From Scilla litardierei (taxonomy: Eukaryota > Streptophyta > Magnoliopsida > Asparagales > Asparagaceae), in NCBI GenBank assembly GCA_030789695.1, contig CM061142.1:44687375-44751374 (forward strand): 64,000 bases of DNA. The letters run 5' to 3'. Numbering within the stretch: the first letter of the stretch is position 1; the number at the start of each line of letters is the position of its first letter. A model generated the notes under the pieces. It was not told where the DNA came from. It ran no database searches and saw only the letters and a program-made list of their open reading frames with translations. The translations under genes and the position numbers were made by a program. Shown here one piece after another: positions 52,019 through 63,660 of this stretch.

Positions 52019-53605
52019 TGACCCGCCCCCCGGCGGCTGCGCGCCGGATGTGTGCAATGATGCGAATGGGGGCGTGAGATTTAAATATTTGTAACCGCAA
52101 GCGCACGGTGTTGTAGTGTGGCTTGGGGGTCGAACTCAGGGAGGCGTGGATGTGCTTGTGTCAAAGAGGATCAAAATCACCCCATGGGCGAGCTAGCCCA
52201 GATCGAATGATGGGTTGTCACGGTAAAGGAATGCAAGGTATAGACAATATGAAGGAAAAACCCGGGACTTTGGTTTCCACCCTATCGAGCGACTCTCGCC
52301 GATACGGCCTACGGGTAGGATAGCGATCGGAATTAGGGTCTAAAGGTGAGACGTTGCCTCTGAAAGTGGTACCGGCATCCCATGGGCCCGATATTCCGGT
52401 CGGTGCCCAGGATGATACGCCGGACTTCCCGGGTTCGATCAGTGGGCACTCCCGTGTCCATTAACACTGATCGACTCCGGGAGCACTAAGCTCGCAACGA
52501 TAACTCCCAACGTCTCATCCTGCCGCTCCCGCGCGCTAGGATTCGACGTCTACGCTAAGGGCGTGAGCTATGGCTAGGGAGTCAACCGCCAAGTTTATTC
52601 CCCCTTGGCCCAACGGTCAAAGGCGGTCTTTTTCCCACCGATGACAATAAAACACCCAACGTAACCGTTAGATTCCTAATCCCTATTGATTTCCTAGCCC
52701 TATGGACGCATCGGGAAGAGCCCACGAAGGGGTTTCCGCCAAAATCCCAGATTTGGGAACTACTCACACATATTTAGTAAAAAGCGATCTAAACAGAAAT
52801 CGACCGTAAAAATCATGATCAGACAATAGAAATGCAATGGTAGTAAAGCAATTAAGATAATACTAAAGTTTGACAAAGATCCGAAAACTTACAAAAACTG
52901 GAAAATTACAGCCGTCACAAAATGAAGAAAACAGCAAAAAATAACCAACTCCCGAATCTGGGAAACCTAGGGTTCTATTTATAGAAAATGACATCACCCG
53001 ATCGGGTGACAAGTCAACCGATCGGGTGAACCGCTTCACAGAATTACAGCGCAATGCGGGATTTCACCCGGTCAGGATGAACCGGTCGGTTGGATCTTGG
53101 ATGCGGTCGGTTGGATCTTGGTGCCGACCGGGTGAGGAGACCGGTTGGATCTTCGTGTCTTGGCTGTTGAAATTCAGCTACAGGTGAACCGATCGGGTGA
53201 AGGTCACCCGATCGGTTGGCAATCAGCTTCGATTTCCAGAGAGTTTGAGCTTTTGACCCGGTCACTGAACCGACCGGGTGACTTCTCGTGAGCTCCAAGC
53301 TGCGTCCGGGTGGTGCACGCGTGCATCACCCGATCGGTTGAAGATGATTGATCGGGTGAGGGGCTGAAAGATGCAATCTTCGTCGTTTGACCCCCTGGAT
53401 CACGTGTGACTCCTCCCGTTGCTCCGGGGACACATGATATCATCGTTTTATGCCCCATATGCCAGTAAACTCCTGCAAAATACGGAAAACACGGAAAAGT
53501 GAAAGAAAACAAGAAAACCCGAGAAAACGAATATAAGACGGCGGTAAAATACGGAAAAACACGGAAGAAAACGTGCGTAAATATATGAAATATAAACGCA
53601 CGTCA
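52019..53605 (-). repeat. A2 5' LTR
   Basis: It is a close copy of 42735-44330. Differences include the end (GGGCGGGTCA against a long G run) and a loss of about six bases in the last palindrome (around 53347). The array is at 52993-53359 and the TATA box at 52976-52983. Confidence 0.92.
52976..53359 (-). promoter_or_regulatory. A2 5' LTR palindromic array and TATA box
   Basis: Half-sites of the ACCGATCGGGTGA type in both directions, followed on the - strand by TATAAATA (52983-52976). This is the copy that would drive the element. Confidence 0.7.
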
Positions 53606-53610
53606 GATAT
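53606..53610 (+). repeat. A2 target-site duplication (gatat), right copy
   Basis: It matches 42730-42734 exactly. Confidence 0.9.
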
Positions 53611-56600
53611 GGGTTACAATAATTTGAATTTAGTTTGTTAAATTTGTTGCCTAACCCATAGGATCCAAAAAGGTTTTTGGATACCAAAATTATGTTTTCT
53701 AGGTTCAATCCACATTGGGATACCAACTCTACCAACTCCTTGATTTGTAAAGACTTTCATTCAAATGGAGTTGATGGTGCTTAAGCGATGCACCAAAGTA
53801 GGGGGAGCTTAATGTTGTAAGTATATTCTTACATTTGGTATCCATGTGTCTTGGATGCATGTAGATATCACTTTGTGTTTGAGACTATCTCATGCATATC
53901 CTATGTTTGCATATTGTATATCTTGTATGTCATCCATGTCTATGTATTTCATGTGTGTCAAATTCTTGACTTGTGTGCATTGTGTATTCATAATCCTTAC
54001 TCTTTTGTCTATTCGAGGATTATTTATAACATGTGGCTTAAAAATTCTCATGTTAGAACTAATGTTCATTTGCATGTTTCACACACGGGACACACTTATA
54101 TTTATTCCTCTTCACAAGCGTGAATCCCAACTTCCTACTCATGCCTCTAGACAACCTCTTAAGAATCCCAAATCACTATCTTTTGGATTCCTAAGATTGT
54201 TTCTAGGCATGGTATGAACACACATATAGAATCGTATATTAGGAATGAAATATTCTCTTGCGACTTATATTGCGTTTCATTGCTTAGGTACCATGCTTGT
54301 ATGATTACTTTTTGTACCCATATATATATATATATGTGTGAGTTCGTCCACTACTCCCAAGTTTGCATAGTTTGTATGATTTTGTGGGAGTATGACATGT
54401 TTGATTGATATCATGTCATTTTCATTTATATGTCATTGCATTTCATTCAAATTATGTTATGCAAATAAATTAGTTGATTTCTCTAACCTTTGGTGATTTA
54501 TTATCAATTTGCATCTTCCTATCTTGTTGATATGCCAAAGGGAAGGAGAAATTTGGTTTTGAAAATTAATACTTTATGCTTCTCATGCACACTCTTTGTG
54601 GTATTACTTTTCATGCCTTCCTTCAATATGTGTTGTGCCGTGAATGTTTATTTTGTGCACATGTGCATATTGAACGGGGAATCTTTCTTGCATACACTAT
54701 TGTATTAGATGTGTGTATTAATAATGATGTTGCTTGACTAAATCATATGCATAGGAATTATTAGTATAGGTGTATCTAATTTCTAATGATTGAGAATTGT
54801 TAATTCCTTATACGCATGATTTTCATGATTTTAATAACTCTTATCAATGCATGTCATGCATTTCTTTCGATGAGTGTTATTTACAATTGGTAAATGATTG
54901 GTTATTGGACTACTTGATTTTGTTCATTAACCTATTGGATCCAAAAAGTTTTTGAATACCACCAATTGTCGAATTGACAGATTGTTGTGCAAGATGCCTA
55001 CCCTACACATTCCTTGGTTTACAAATGATGGATCAATTCAAAGGAAAGGATGGTGCATTTGAGATGCACACATTTAGGGAGATATAAATGGTTATAAGTA
55101 TGTGTTTTGCACAATTGGTATTTTAATATATTGGTTTTGACTACCATGTTTTCAATTGGTAGTTTAATATATTCGATTTGTGTAATATAGCATACTTCTT
55201 CATTAGCTCATTCTTGTCACACCCTCATGAAGATTGTGTGTTTATGTGACTACCTTGTAAATGAATTGGTTAGTTGTTTATTGATATTCATATCTTTGGA
55301 ACACGTTGTCATTACACATCGCATTCCTCACATGCATGCTTCTTTGTGAAGATTGTTAAGTATTATGGATATGATACCTGATGTGTATGACATGCTTGTT
55401 TGTTTATTAGATTGTTTTAAGTATGTCGATCTTAAGATTCATTGCTGCTTTGATTCTACAACTTGTACCCAATTCTCATTGATGACTATATTCATGGATT
55501 ATTTAGACCATATCATGATCTGTCATACCATTCTAATAGAATCTTTCATTTCTTTATGGCATGCTATACTTCATCACGTTATACATAATTCATGCCATGA
55601 TTAATATTAATGATTTAGGATCTGTATGCATATTTGTTCATTGTATCACCACACATCTCATACTTCTCTTATAATTTGTATGATTATCTTTATGAGACGT
55701 ATTGATATGATTTGGGGTGATCAATGTATGTTACTTGTCATTTTAATTACTTCATGACTGATGTTTAGCTATAATTTTATTCTAGAGATCTTTCATGTCT
55801 ATATCTAAATCTTTCATGCATGATATTTTCACACGTGATATAACATTTATTCATATTAGTTAGTGATCTTCAAGCTATATTTCTCACTATGTCATCTCTC
55901 ATCTCACGCTCATTTTTAATGCTATTTTGATGAGATGTTAGAGATAACTTGTGCTTTACACGATCACATAAGCTTTATATTGTGTTTGATGATATGTATA
56001 TTCTGACATAGATATTCTTCCATGAATATATCTTGATGCAATATGACTCCTTTGATGCTACCTCCGATTATATTGTGCTTACATAAGTCTTTTTATTCTA
56101 TTCGCACAATTGGTATGCATGCATGCGATGTTCATGATAATTTTATTCGTTTATGTCCTACCTTGTGACTTTGATAGTAGACTATCTTCATGCCTTTGCT
56201 CAAAAGATGTTTTGTCACATTATGCTTCATGTTGTATCCTTTGTGATAATTGAGCTAGGATGAGATCTTTTCTCTATTTGTTCACTTGGTTTCTTTTTCA
56301 AGTGTTGTCATGATCTTGACATTTTGTGCCTACTCTGCATACTTTGTTAGACTACATTTGGTATCATATCTACATATCATATTTACATTTGGTATCATAT
56401 TTACAATTGTTAGACTATTGATATTGGATATCATCTTTACATGCTCATGGCATTCCATGCTTATCTTTGACTCAATATGTGAGTATCTCTTCTAGAATGC
56501 ATGCTAGTACTATGGTTCTTTTGAACATTGTTTCAATAAGTGTCATAGTGTACTAGATTTGTGTATGCCATACGCTTTATGAAGTTACTATCTCTATTTT

Positions 56601-57799
56601 GGCATAACACTTTTGCATAATATAGATATTTGATATTCATTTTCATTGTGTCACCTTGTCACCCCACATCGCACACTTCACTTATATTTGGTATGCTTAC
56701 TTTTGGAGATGCTTTGTGGAGGTTAGCTGGAGATACTTTTGGAGATGATTTGGTATGTCTACAATTGATTTCTCATGCCATTATACTTAATTTGTGTTCT
56801 TATTTTATAACATAACTTTGTACACATTGTTAAGAATTTCTATAGTAACCATGTGTATGAAAACATATTGATTAAATTGAGGGTGATTACATTTGGTATT
56901 GATTATATTGATTAAATAGATTTGCTTGCATGACAAAATAGAATTGTTTTCCATGCACTAAATTATGCTTGATATATCTTGCCAAGTATACAATTGGTAT
57001 CACAGGACAGTCTATCACATTATGCTTAATGTTATATATTTTGTGATAATTAAGTTTGTCTGTGTACTTAACACTATTTAATCACTTGTTTTTCTTTCAC
57101 AAGTGATATCATGATTTTTGCATTGTCACTTTTCTAACACTGCTCACACTACTCTTTACAATTAGTATCTATTGTAATCTTTTATCGCATATGCTTATTG
57201 CTTATCTTTTTGTGATAATTGAGGGTGGTTGAGTTGTTTTTGGATATGTGCTCTTGCAATTGATATCTTTATTTCGATATCCAGTTTTCAATTGGTAACT
57301 TTACATTAGAGAACTTTACAATTTGGTAACTTTACAATTGTTATACCTTTATGTTTTCCACTCTATTATTGCATTTGTTGTTTCTATACCCCATATCTTT
57401 TTGTTAATGACAAAGGGGGAGAGAAATAAACAAAGATGTGCTTATTAAATGTTGAGTGTTAAACAATAACTTGAATCATATAGACTTTAGTATTTGATCG
57501 TTCATGTATATGATTCAGGGGGAGCATTGGTGATTACCTTGGTTTATATTGATTACATCATACATATATTGGTAATCATGCTCATGTTTATGATGTGTAT
57601 CACCTATATGATGTGTATTGTGTATGCATATTATTTCGGTCATTCATGCGATATATACACAACCTCATGTGATACACACTTTTAACTGCTGAATGATGCT
57701 ATTGATTATTGATATTAACTTGATTGGCATCATTGCAGGGGGAGTAAGTATATTTAATGCACAATTATTTGTTTTGTTTATATTTGGGTTGTCATCATC
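53611..57799 (+). other. C2 non-coding interior with primer-site-like motif array
   Basis: About 4.2 kb of AT-rich sequence where pol would lie. Open frames are short and give no recognisable domain. The motif ACAATTGGTAT or ACATTTGGTATC recurs at about 53831, 54882, 55111, 55151, 56104, 56354, 56384, 56888, 56988, 57157, 57288, 57317 and 57333, all in the sense direction. The copy at 56988 (ATACAATTGGTATCACAGG) is nearly the C2 LTR/primer-site junction. G-rich tracts occur at about 53801, 57412, 57517 and 57736 and lead to the functional tract at 57800. Confidence 0.6.
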
Positions 57800-57813
57800 A
57801 AAAAGGGGGAGAA
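57800..57813 (+). other. C2 polypurine tract
   Basis: AAAAAGGGGGAGAA directly precedes the 3' LTR, as in C1. GTCATCATC in front of it is shared with C3. Confidence 0.85.
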
Positions 57814-59931
57814 TGTTGAGTATTGGACTCTCCACCTTGATTTTGATGATGATCAAACACAAATCATTGTGACTAACTCTTGTGATTACAGTTAGCTAAA
57901 TAGTCACCAATTAGATTCAAGAAGATCAAAAGTGACTACACGTGTTGATTCAAGTGGAGGACTTGGTATATCAACAAAGGTGAAGCATTGGCTTGAAGAA
58001 CTCAAAGGCTACATCAAACCTCAAGCCAATGGCATCAACAAATGATTGGAGATTCAATCCAAAGAGAAGAAAGGAATGGATGAGTCAAAAGCTTCGAAGA
58101 CTATGACGTTCAAGACTCAAGACCATGAAGATTTATGGAGATCGTCGCCAAAGTAATTTGTTCATCTCAAGCGACGTCCTAAGACTTCTTCAGAACGCGT
58201 GATCGTTGTGCCTGGAGCTTTGTTGAAGCTCAAGGAGTATTCATGAAGTCAAGGGATTTGGATTCTCCATGTTGAAGCTTCATAGACGGTTCGTTATGTT
58301 ATTTATATTGTCTTCTAGCTTCGGTTTAGTAGAATGTTAAGCCTTGAGTAGTACTTGCCTAGAAATCTTCATAACTTTCATATCTTATCTCTAGGATTGC
58401 CTTAGAAGCCATTAGAAACTTTCCCGTAGCCTATCGTTTCATTTCACGGCTTCATATGCATCTTAGTTGGTTCAAGAAGAAGAACCAACCGACTAGATGA
58501 CGATCTAATCGGTTGGGAATCCTTCTTGAACCGACTAGATATCCTTGCTTGATTCAGCCCATTCACTGTTGGTCAATTAGTCGGTCCAAGAAGGTTCACC
58601 GACCGACTAGATGACGATTTAGTCGGTTGAAAATCCTTCTCAGACCGACTAGTTATCCTAATCAATTCTAGACCATTTATTGACCAATTAGTCGGTCCAA
58701 GAAGGTTCACCGACCGACTAAATGACGATCTAGTCGGTTGGTGTCTCTTCTCAGACCGACTAGTTTTCCTTGTGAAATTCGACCTTTGTACTGTTGACCA
58801 GTTAGTTGGTTCATGAAGGATGGTTAATGCATTAAAAGTCAATCTAGTCGGTCCAAGAAGGTTCACTGACCGACTAGTTGTCAATCTACTCGGTTGATGA
58901 TCCTTCTTAGACCGACTAGTTCTTACCCATATTTCACCAACTTCTCTGTCAACCATCTAGTCGGTCCAAGAAGGTTCACTGACCGACTAGTTGCCAATCT
59001 AGTCGGTTGATGATCCTTCTTAGGCCGATTAAGCAGCTTCAGAATAGAGCCATTGGAGCATTAAATGCCATGAATTTTGTGACCGTTTTCTCTCTTCTCT
59101 ATATAAGTTTGGGTGCTTCTAACCAGGGATCCAAGGCTGAAATTAGAGACATTTTCACACCTTTAAGAAGATCCATTCAATTCCAATTCCAAGCTCTCTC
59201 ATCTCTCAAGAATATCTCTCTTTCTCTTTGAGCACTAATTTCTCAAGAGAGATTCTCATTTCTTGTGAGCTTCTCAAGCTAATAGCTTGATTCCAAGTCA
59301 CCAACTCCTCCCTAGCCATCTATTGATGCTCATCTTGGTGGAGCTAGGGTTTGGTGATCTCATCTTCCTCAAAATCCATTCTTGCCCCAAATTGGTAAGT
59401 ATTTCTCAAGGCATAGGATTTTGTGGTAAGAAGTTTTATATTTCATTCTTTATACTTCATACTTGTTGTATACTCACGGTGGTGAGAGGTTTGGCTTGAT
59501 CCCAAGTTGTGGGAGTCAAGATTTCGTTTTACTCTCGGTTTGTGAGAGTTTGCTTAGTCCCAGGTTGTGGGATAAAGGTTTTGCGTGTTCCCGGGTTGTG
59601 GGATACACGGACATCGATTGTAGGTCGATTGCACTTGTGTGGTTTCCGCAAGTGGGCTAAAGGAAATCTCTAGCGGTTTGCTAGAGTATCCGCAGGTGAT
59701 CCGGGTGTTGCTGGAGTAGGGCACCGGTAATAAGTCGGGAAGACTTGGGTGGCACCGAACCAGGATACATTGCATGTTAGCTTTGCATTCTTGCTTGTGT
59801 TGTTGATCATTTCTTGTTTTCCGCATTTGTTAGTTAAGTAGGGTTTTATTTGGCGTAAATTCCTTATAATTCTATAAAACACTATTCACCCCCCCTGTAG
59901 TGTTTGTTCCTCATAGCACAGGGTCAATACA
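57814..59931 (+). repeat. C2 3' LTR
   Basis: TGTTGAGTATTGGACTC...GGGTCAATACA, 2118 bp. The array is at 58488-59033 and the TATA box at 59100-59106. The duplication gaagt follows at 59932-59936. Confidence 0.92.
58488..59106 (+). promoter_or_regulatory. C2 3' LTR palindromic array and TATA box
   Basis: The same units as at 39351-39897 with point changes (for example ctactcggt at about 58889 where the 5' LTR has ctagtcggt). TATATAA at 59100-59106. Confidence 0.75.
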
Positions 59932-60553
59932 GAAGTGGGACCCAACGTTGGAAGAACCTAGGTCGGGTGATGGATGTAAATGACTATGCGATGCTCGATC
60001 GACCCTTGATCAGCTTGTACGTCGATCGTTTGAGGTTGAGAAGCTCGAGAACGACCCTAGCAGGAGATGGAGACTCATTGATCTACACCATAGAGACAGG
60101 TTAGGGGGGCCGGATCTGGGTTTCGACTCAAATTCCCTCCGATGCTTAAGTTAGTATGGGAACTTAAGGAAGAGAGGGAGCTTAGTGCAGCTGAGATCGA
60201 CCTGCAGAGGTTCGTCTCAGATCTGGCTGCAGAGTTCTTTGTCTTATATCTCGTACCTTGAAATTGGACACCTTTACCCTTGTCCTTTTGTCCATTTATA
60301 GGTTGTTCCTCTTTGATTGTGTGTAACCGTCTCTCATTGCTTCGGGCACGATCACCTTCGGAATTTGAGATAACGGCTGCCCATTTCTCGGCCCCATTAA
60401 TCTCCCCTTGAATATTAGCGCTAGCATAGCGGTCGAACGATCCATTCGTCTGACTCGACAGTACCCCGCTATGAGCGACGGGTATCGGGTTAAGGGTGCC
60501 AAATGGGTCGGGTATGCGGATACTCCAGCAGGATCTGTACCCGTGCACTAACA
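59932..60553 (-). repeat. T1 5' LTR, part right of C2
   Basis: It starts with the second gaagt and continues the LTR broken at 38662. It ends GTGCACTAACA at 60553, followed by the gatac duplication of T1 (60554-60558). Confidence 0.9.
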
Positions 60554-60562
60554 GATACCAAT

Positions 60563-62315
60563 TGTAAGGATCGTCTTAGCCTTGTAATACTAACACCAAC
60601 ACACTAGGGGGGATAATGTAATGGCACAATTTGCGTATTTAAAAATTAAACTTGCAAATGCGAAATTATAAATGCAAGAGGAATTTAAACACCACAAAAA
60701 TCCAAATGCAAACATAAGATTTTACCCTAGTTCTCCAAACTTGGGTACGTCCAGCCACACTAAATATTCACTATAATTCCCACAAAGAGAAGTGAATACA
60801 ATCCCACAAAAAAATACATTGCACAGAGGATTTTGTCCTACATAAGAACCTAACCAACCCTACACAAGGGTCAAACTCCCACTCAGAGAATTACTAACTC
60901 CCACAAAGAGAATTTGGGTTAGTCCTACACTATGACACCAAACTCCCACAAATAGAGTAACTCCCACAAAGAGAGTATCTAATTCCCACAAAGAGAGTAT
61001 CTAATTCCCACAAAGAGAATTAGGGTTTCAAGAAAAAAATGAAACAAATAAACTCTTACCTATGCCTTGAGATGAACTTACTCATATGAAGATGAAGGCA
61101 TAGAAGAGGATAACCAAGTGCTTGAGATTTAGCTTGATCGCACTTGGATGATTTCCCTTGAGCTTGACTTCAATGCATGAAGGAGAGAATGAGCACTAAG
61201 AGGGAAATGAGAGAGTTTGAGAGTGGCTTAATGATTCTCAAATGATCTTCAATAGTTTCAAGAAGTTCTAATGAACTCAGCCTTCTCCTATATATTGGAA
61301 GCCAAAAGAAACTCTCAAACCCAAAGAAAAACCCCAAAATAATAAATCTGCAACGGCTAGAATTTGGCAGTTTACGGCACAGACAGTCGACTGCTGAACA
61401 ACTGACAGTCGACTGGTCAACGGCTATTAAATTCCCAACTGCTATAATCTGAGCCAAGACAGACGACTGTAGAAGACTACACATGCGCCTGTAAATGAGC
61501 AGGCACCTATATAACCTTCAGCAGGCGACTGTCACTTGGGATGGAACCGGAGCTATAAAATGCAACTTTCGTACTAGCGCCTTCAGACGATAGATGACCA
61601 TTTCACAGGCGCCTGTAATTTGACATGCGACTGTAATTACTTCATCAGTCGACTGACTTGCAAAGTGGGATGAAACACAGAAAATGCAAGTTGTGCAGAG
61701 ACGACTGTAGAACAATTCACAGGCGCCTATTGGAAGACAAACTTCAGTCGACTGTTCCAAAAGCTCAAGTAAGAGTCAATAAAAAGGTTGACTTGAGCTG
61801 TGCATACCAGTCGGCTGTAGAAGGCTGGGCAGGCGCCTGGAATCACTCAGTCGCCTATCATGCCTTTGTCAGTCGACTGTTGGAGAGCTAAAAACTCCAG
61901 TTTGAGTTTAAGGCATAGTGAACCTATTGGGATGATTTATATGATAATCCTAAGGCTCACTAAGATGGAAAATGCATATGCATGAATGAGTTAATCCATC
62001 TATTCAGGCATTACATTAATCCTAGACTCAAAAAGAGAAAAGCAATAAATGAAATATTACATTGATTACATTGATTCCCTTAGAGTCTATGGCTTAAACC
62101 TTGATGCTCTCTATCACCTCCAAGCTTTGGCACCTCTCGAGTCCAAGCTTTGGCAATGCTCCTCTTGATGTCCATCCTTGCACCAAGCATTTAGTATCCA
62201 AAAGTGATATTCTTCAATTGATAACTAAGAGACTAAAACATGAGAGACATTAGCAACAATATAATGTTGTGATCATCATCAAAACAATATTGGTATGAAA
62301 CACCAATACCTAACA
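60563..62315 (-). repeat. C3 5' LTR
   Basis: On the - strand it starts TGTTAGGTATTGGTG at 62315 and ends CCTTACA at 60563, where the primer site follows (ATTGGTATC and, beyond T1, AGAGC). It carries a palindromic array (61383-61880) and a TATA box (61289-61295). Several attcccacaaagaga repeats lie at 60770-61020. Confidence 0.9.
61289..61880 (-). promoter_or_regulatory. C3 5' LTR palindromic array and TATA box
   Basis: CAGTCGACTG occurs several times as a perfect palindrome, and CAGGCGCCT(G) likewise, spread over 61383-61880. Downstream on the - strand is ATATATA (61295-61289). It is better preserved than the copy at 23534-24046. Confidence 0.7.
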
Positions 62316-63660
62316 AACATTGCATGTTTTACCCCATACTTGTAGTTATTTTACGCATAATATTTGCTTAATTTGACTCTAATACATGTATTTCTTCACT
62401 ATCATTCAATATTAGAGCTTATCATCTGTTTATATGCAACTTTTGATCTTTATGACCTAATTTTTGGCTTCTCTCTTATTTTTTAGTCGAAGATGGCGAT
62501 CTTTCAGCTCCAAGGTTTTCTAAGCTCGGTGCTATTTTCTACATTTTCTCAAAGATAGGGCAGTGTATGGTAAAATTGGCACGAACGTGCCACGTTTGGC
62601 ACAGACGTGCCAGTAGGTAGAACATCCAGATTTTTGTATAGTTACAATGCACGGTCGTGTCAGAAACGAGATAACCATGCCAATACGCAGATTTGAGTTT
62701 TGTGCTGTTTTTGAAACCCAATCGGGTTGAGACTCTTGGGGGATATAGATACTCGTTTGTAAATATGAAAACAGACATTTTCTTATAGGTTTTTATGTTG
62801 TTATTTCTGCTGCTACTCTTTTGTTTTTGGGAGATACTTTGTGCAACTCTTTTGTGAATTGAAGATCGAAGACTCTAAAGTTCTACTTCCTTTATCAATC
62901 AATAAGTTTTCTCTTCCCTTTCTCTTTTTTTGATGATGTCTCATATTATTTGCTTGATTATTCTTGATATGAATTGTGAGTAAGTCTCTTATCTAGGGTT
63001 GAGTTCAATCCTATCATGGATTGAACTATATTGATCTCTATTTTCTCAAATTAATGAACTTTATGATTAGGGTTTTGTCATGTATGTGCTAATTATTAAT
63101 TTTGCCTTTGAAATTGCTTTTAAATCTTAACGATCAACGAAACTTTGGGGTTTGATTTGATGAATATCGAGCGCTAAATTAATGTCTACTCATTTAAAAT
63201 TATCAACGATCGTTGGATTTTGAATTAGAGATCCTTGACAATGGCTAAAGTTTTCCTACAAAAATAGGCGAGAACGGATGTTGGCAATCTATTTGTTGTT
63301 GGTTCTTAATGCGTTTATTGTGTTTTGATTGCCACGCCAGTAGGTACCATCTCATGATAGATATGCCTTTTACGCTTCGACAGAAGGTTATAGGAATTGA
63401 TTAAAAACAATAATCTCACCCTATCGTTAGTTCAATGATTTGGTTTTGACATCATTTTTTCACTCAATTCATGATAGTGTGGATACTTAACTTTCGCATT
63501 TTCTCATATTGATATTCTTCTTTATTATTATCTTATCACTTGATTGGAATTCGCATAGCTAACTCGTAATCTAGAATTTGCTGGTACTCAATCATTAAGC
63601 TCATTGACATCGACCTGTTTGTGTTTGTGCTACGATAACCACGTACGCTTGTGATAATTT
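62316..63660. other. Unclassified right flank with short palindromes
   Basis: No coding sequence that I trust. At 62577-62612 there are two short palindromes, TGGCACGAACGTGCCA and TTGGCACAGACGTGCCA, and weaker related words continue to about 62690. A GGATATAGATA stretch follows at about 62741. The style resembles the LTR arrays described above, so this may be part of another LTR element, but no second copy is in the window. Confidence 0.35.

Larger units (their letters stand above)
42735..53605 (-). mobile_element. A2: Athila-like Ty3-gypsy element without pol
   Basis: The element is 10,871 bp with LTRs 42735-44330 (3', 1596 bp) and 52019-53605 (5', 1587 bp), TGACGTGCG...GGTCA on the - strand, and a gatat duplication. 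The - strand order is LTR, tRNA-Asp primer site, gag, protease, GGAGGCAACCC motif, palindrome cluster with TATA box, third ORF in two overlapping frames, polypurine tracts, LTR. RT, RNase H and integrase are absent. The LTRs are very similar by eye and differ by a few bases and small indels, so A2 is the youngest layer of the nest. Confidence 0.92.
38663..59931 (+). mobile_element. C2: SIRE-type copia element, gag only
   Basis: LTRs are 38663-40793 (2131 bp) and 57814-59931 (2118 bp), TGTTGAGTATT...TACA, with the duplication gaagt (38658-38662 and 59932-59936). It has a tRNA-iMet type primer site, a shortened gag, a non-coding interior and a ladder of polypurine tracts. No protease, integrase or RT is found. 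A2 is inserted at 42735. Without A2 the length is about 10.4 kb. The LTRs differ at many single positions, more than those of C1 and A2. Confidence 0.92.
32037..60553 (-). mobile_element. T1: Tat-type Ty3-gypsy element
   Basis: The LTRs are 32037-32776 (3', 740 bp) and 38579-60553 (5', interrupted by C2 at 38663-59936), both TGTTA...AACA on the + strand. The duplication gatac flanks the whole element (32032-32036 and 60554-60558). On the - strand come primer site, protease, RT, RNase H, a second RNase H-like domain and integrase. The second RNase H, a + strand ORF behind integrase and tandem repeats before the 3' LTR point to the Tat/Ogre group. Most of gag is missing: only about 190 bp separate the primer site from the protease region. 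Net length without C2 is about 7.2 kb. Every domain is broken. Confidence 0.88.
22836..62315 (-). mobile_element. C3: SIRE-type copia element, gag only, outer layer of the nest
   Basis: The two LTRs are 22836-24481 (3' LTR on the - strand, its far end missing) and 60563-62315 (5' LTR). The - strand order is LTR, primer-binding site, gag (32004-29953), a long non-coding interior, the tract AAAAGGGGGGTGAT, and LTR. There is no pol. T1 and its contents occupy 32037-60553, and M1 and a SINE lie in the interior. Without the insertions the element is roughly 6.6-6.9 kb. The LTRs differ by many bases, in keeping with its place as the oldest member of the nest. Its target duplication cannot be seen because the left LTR has lost about 75 bp. 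Confidence 0.85.
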
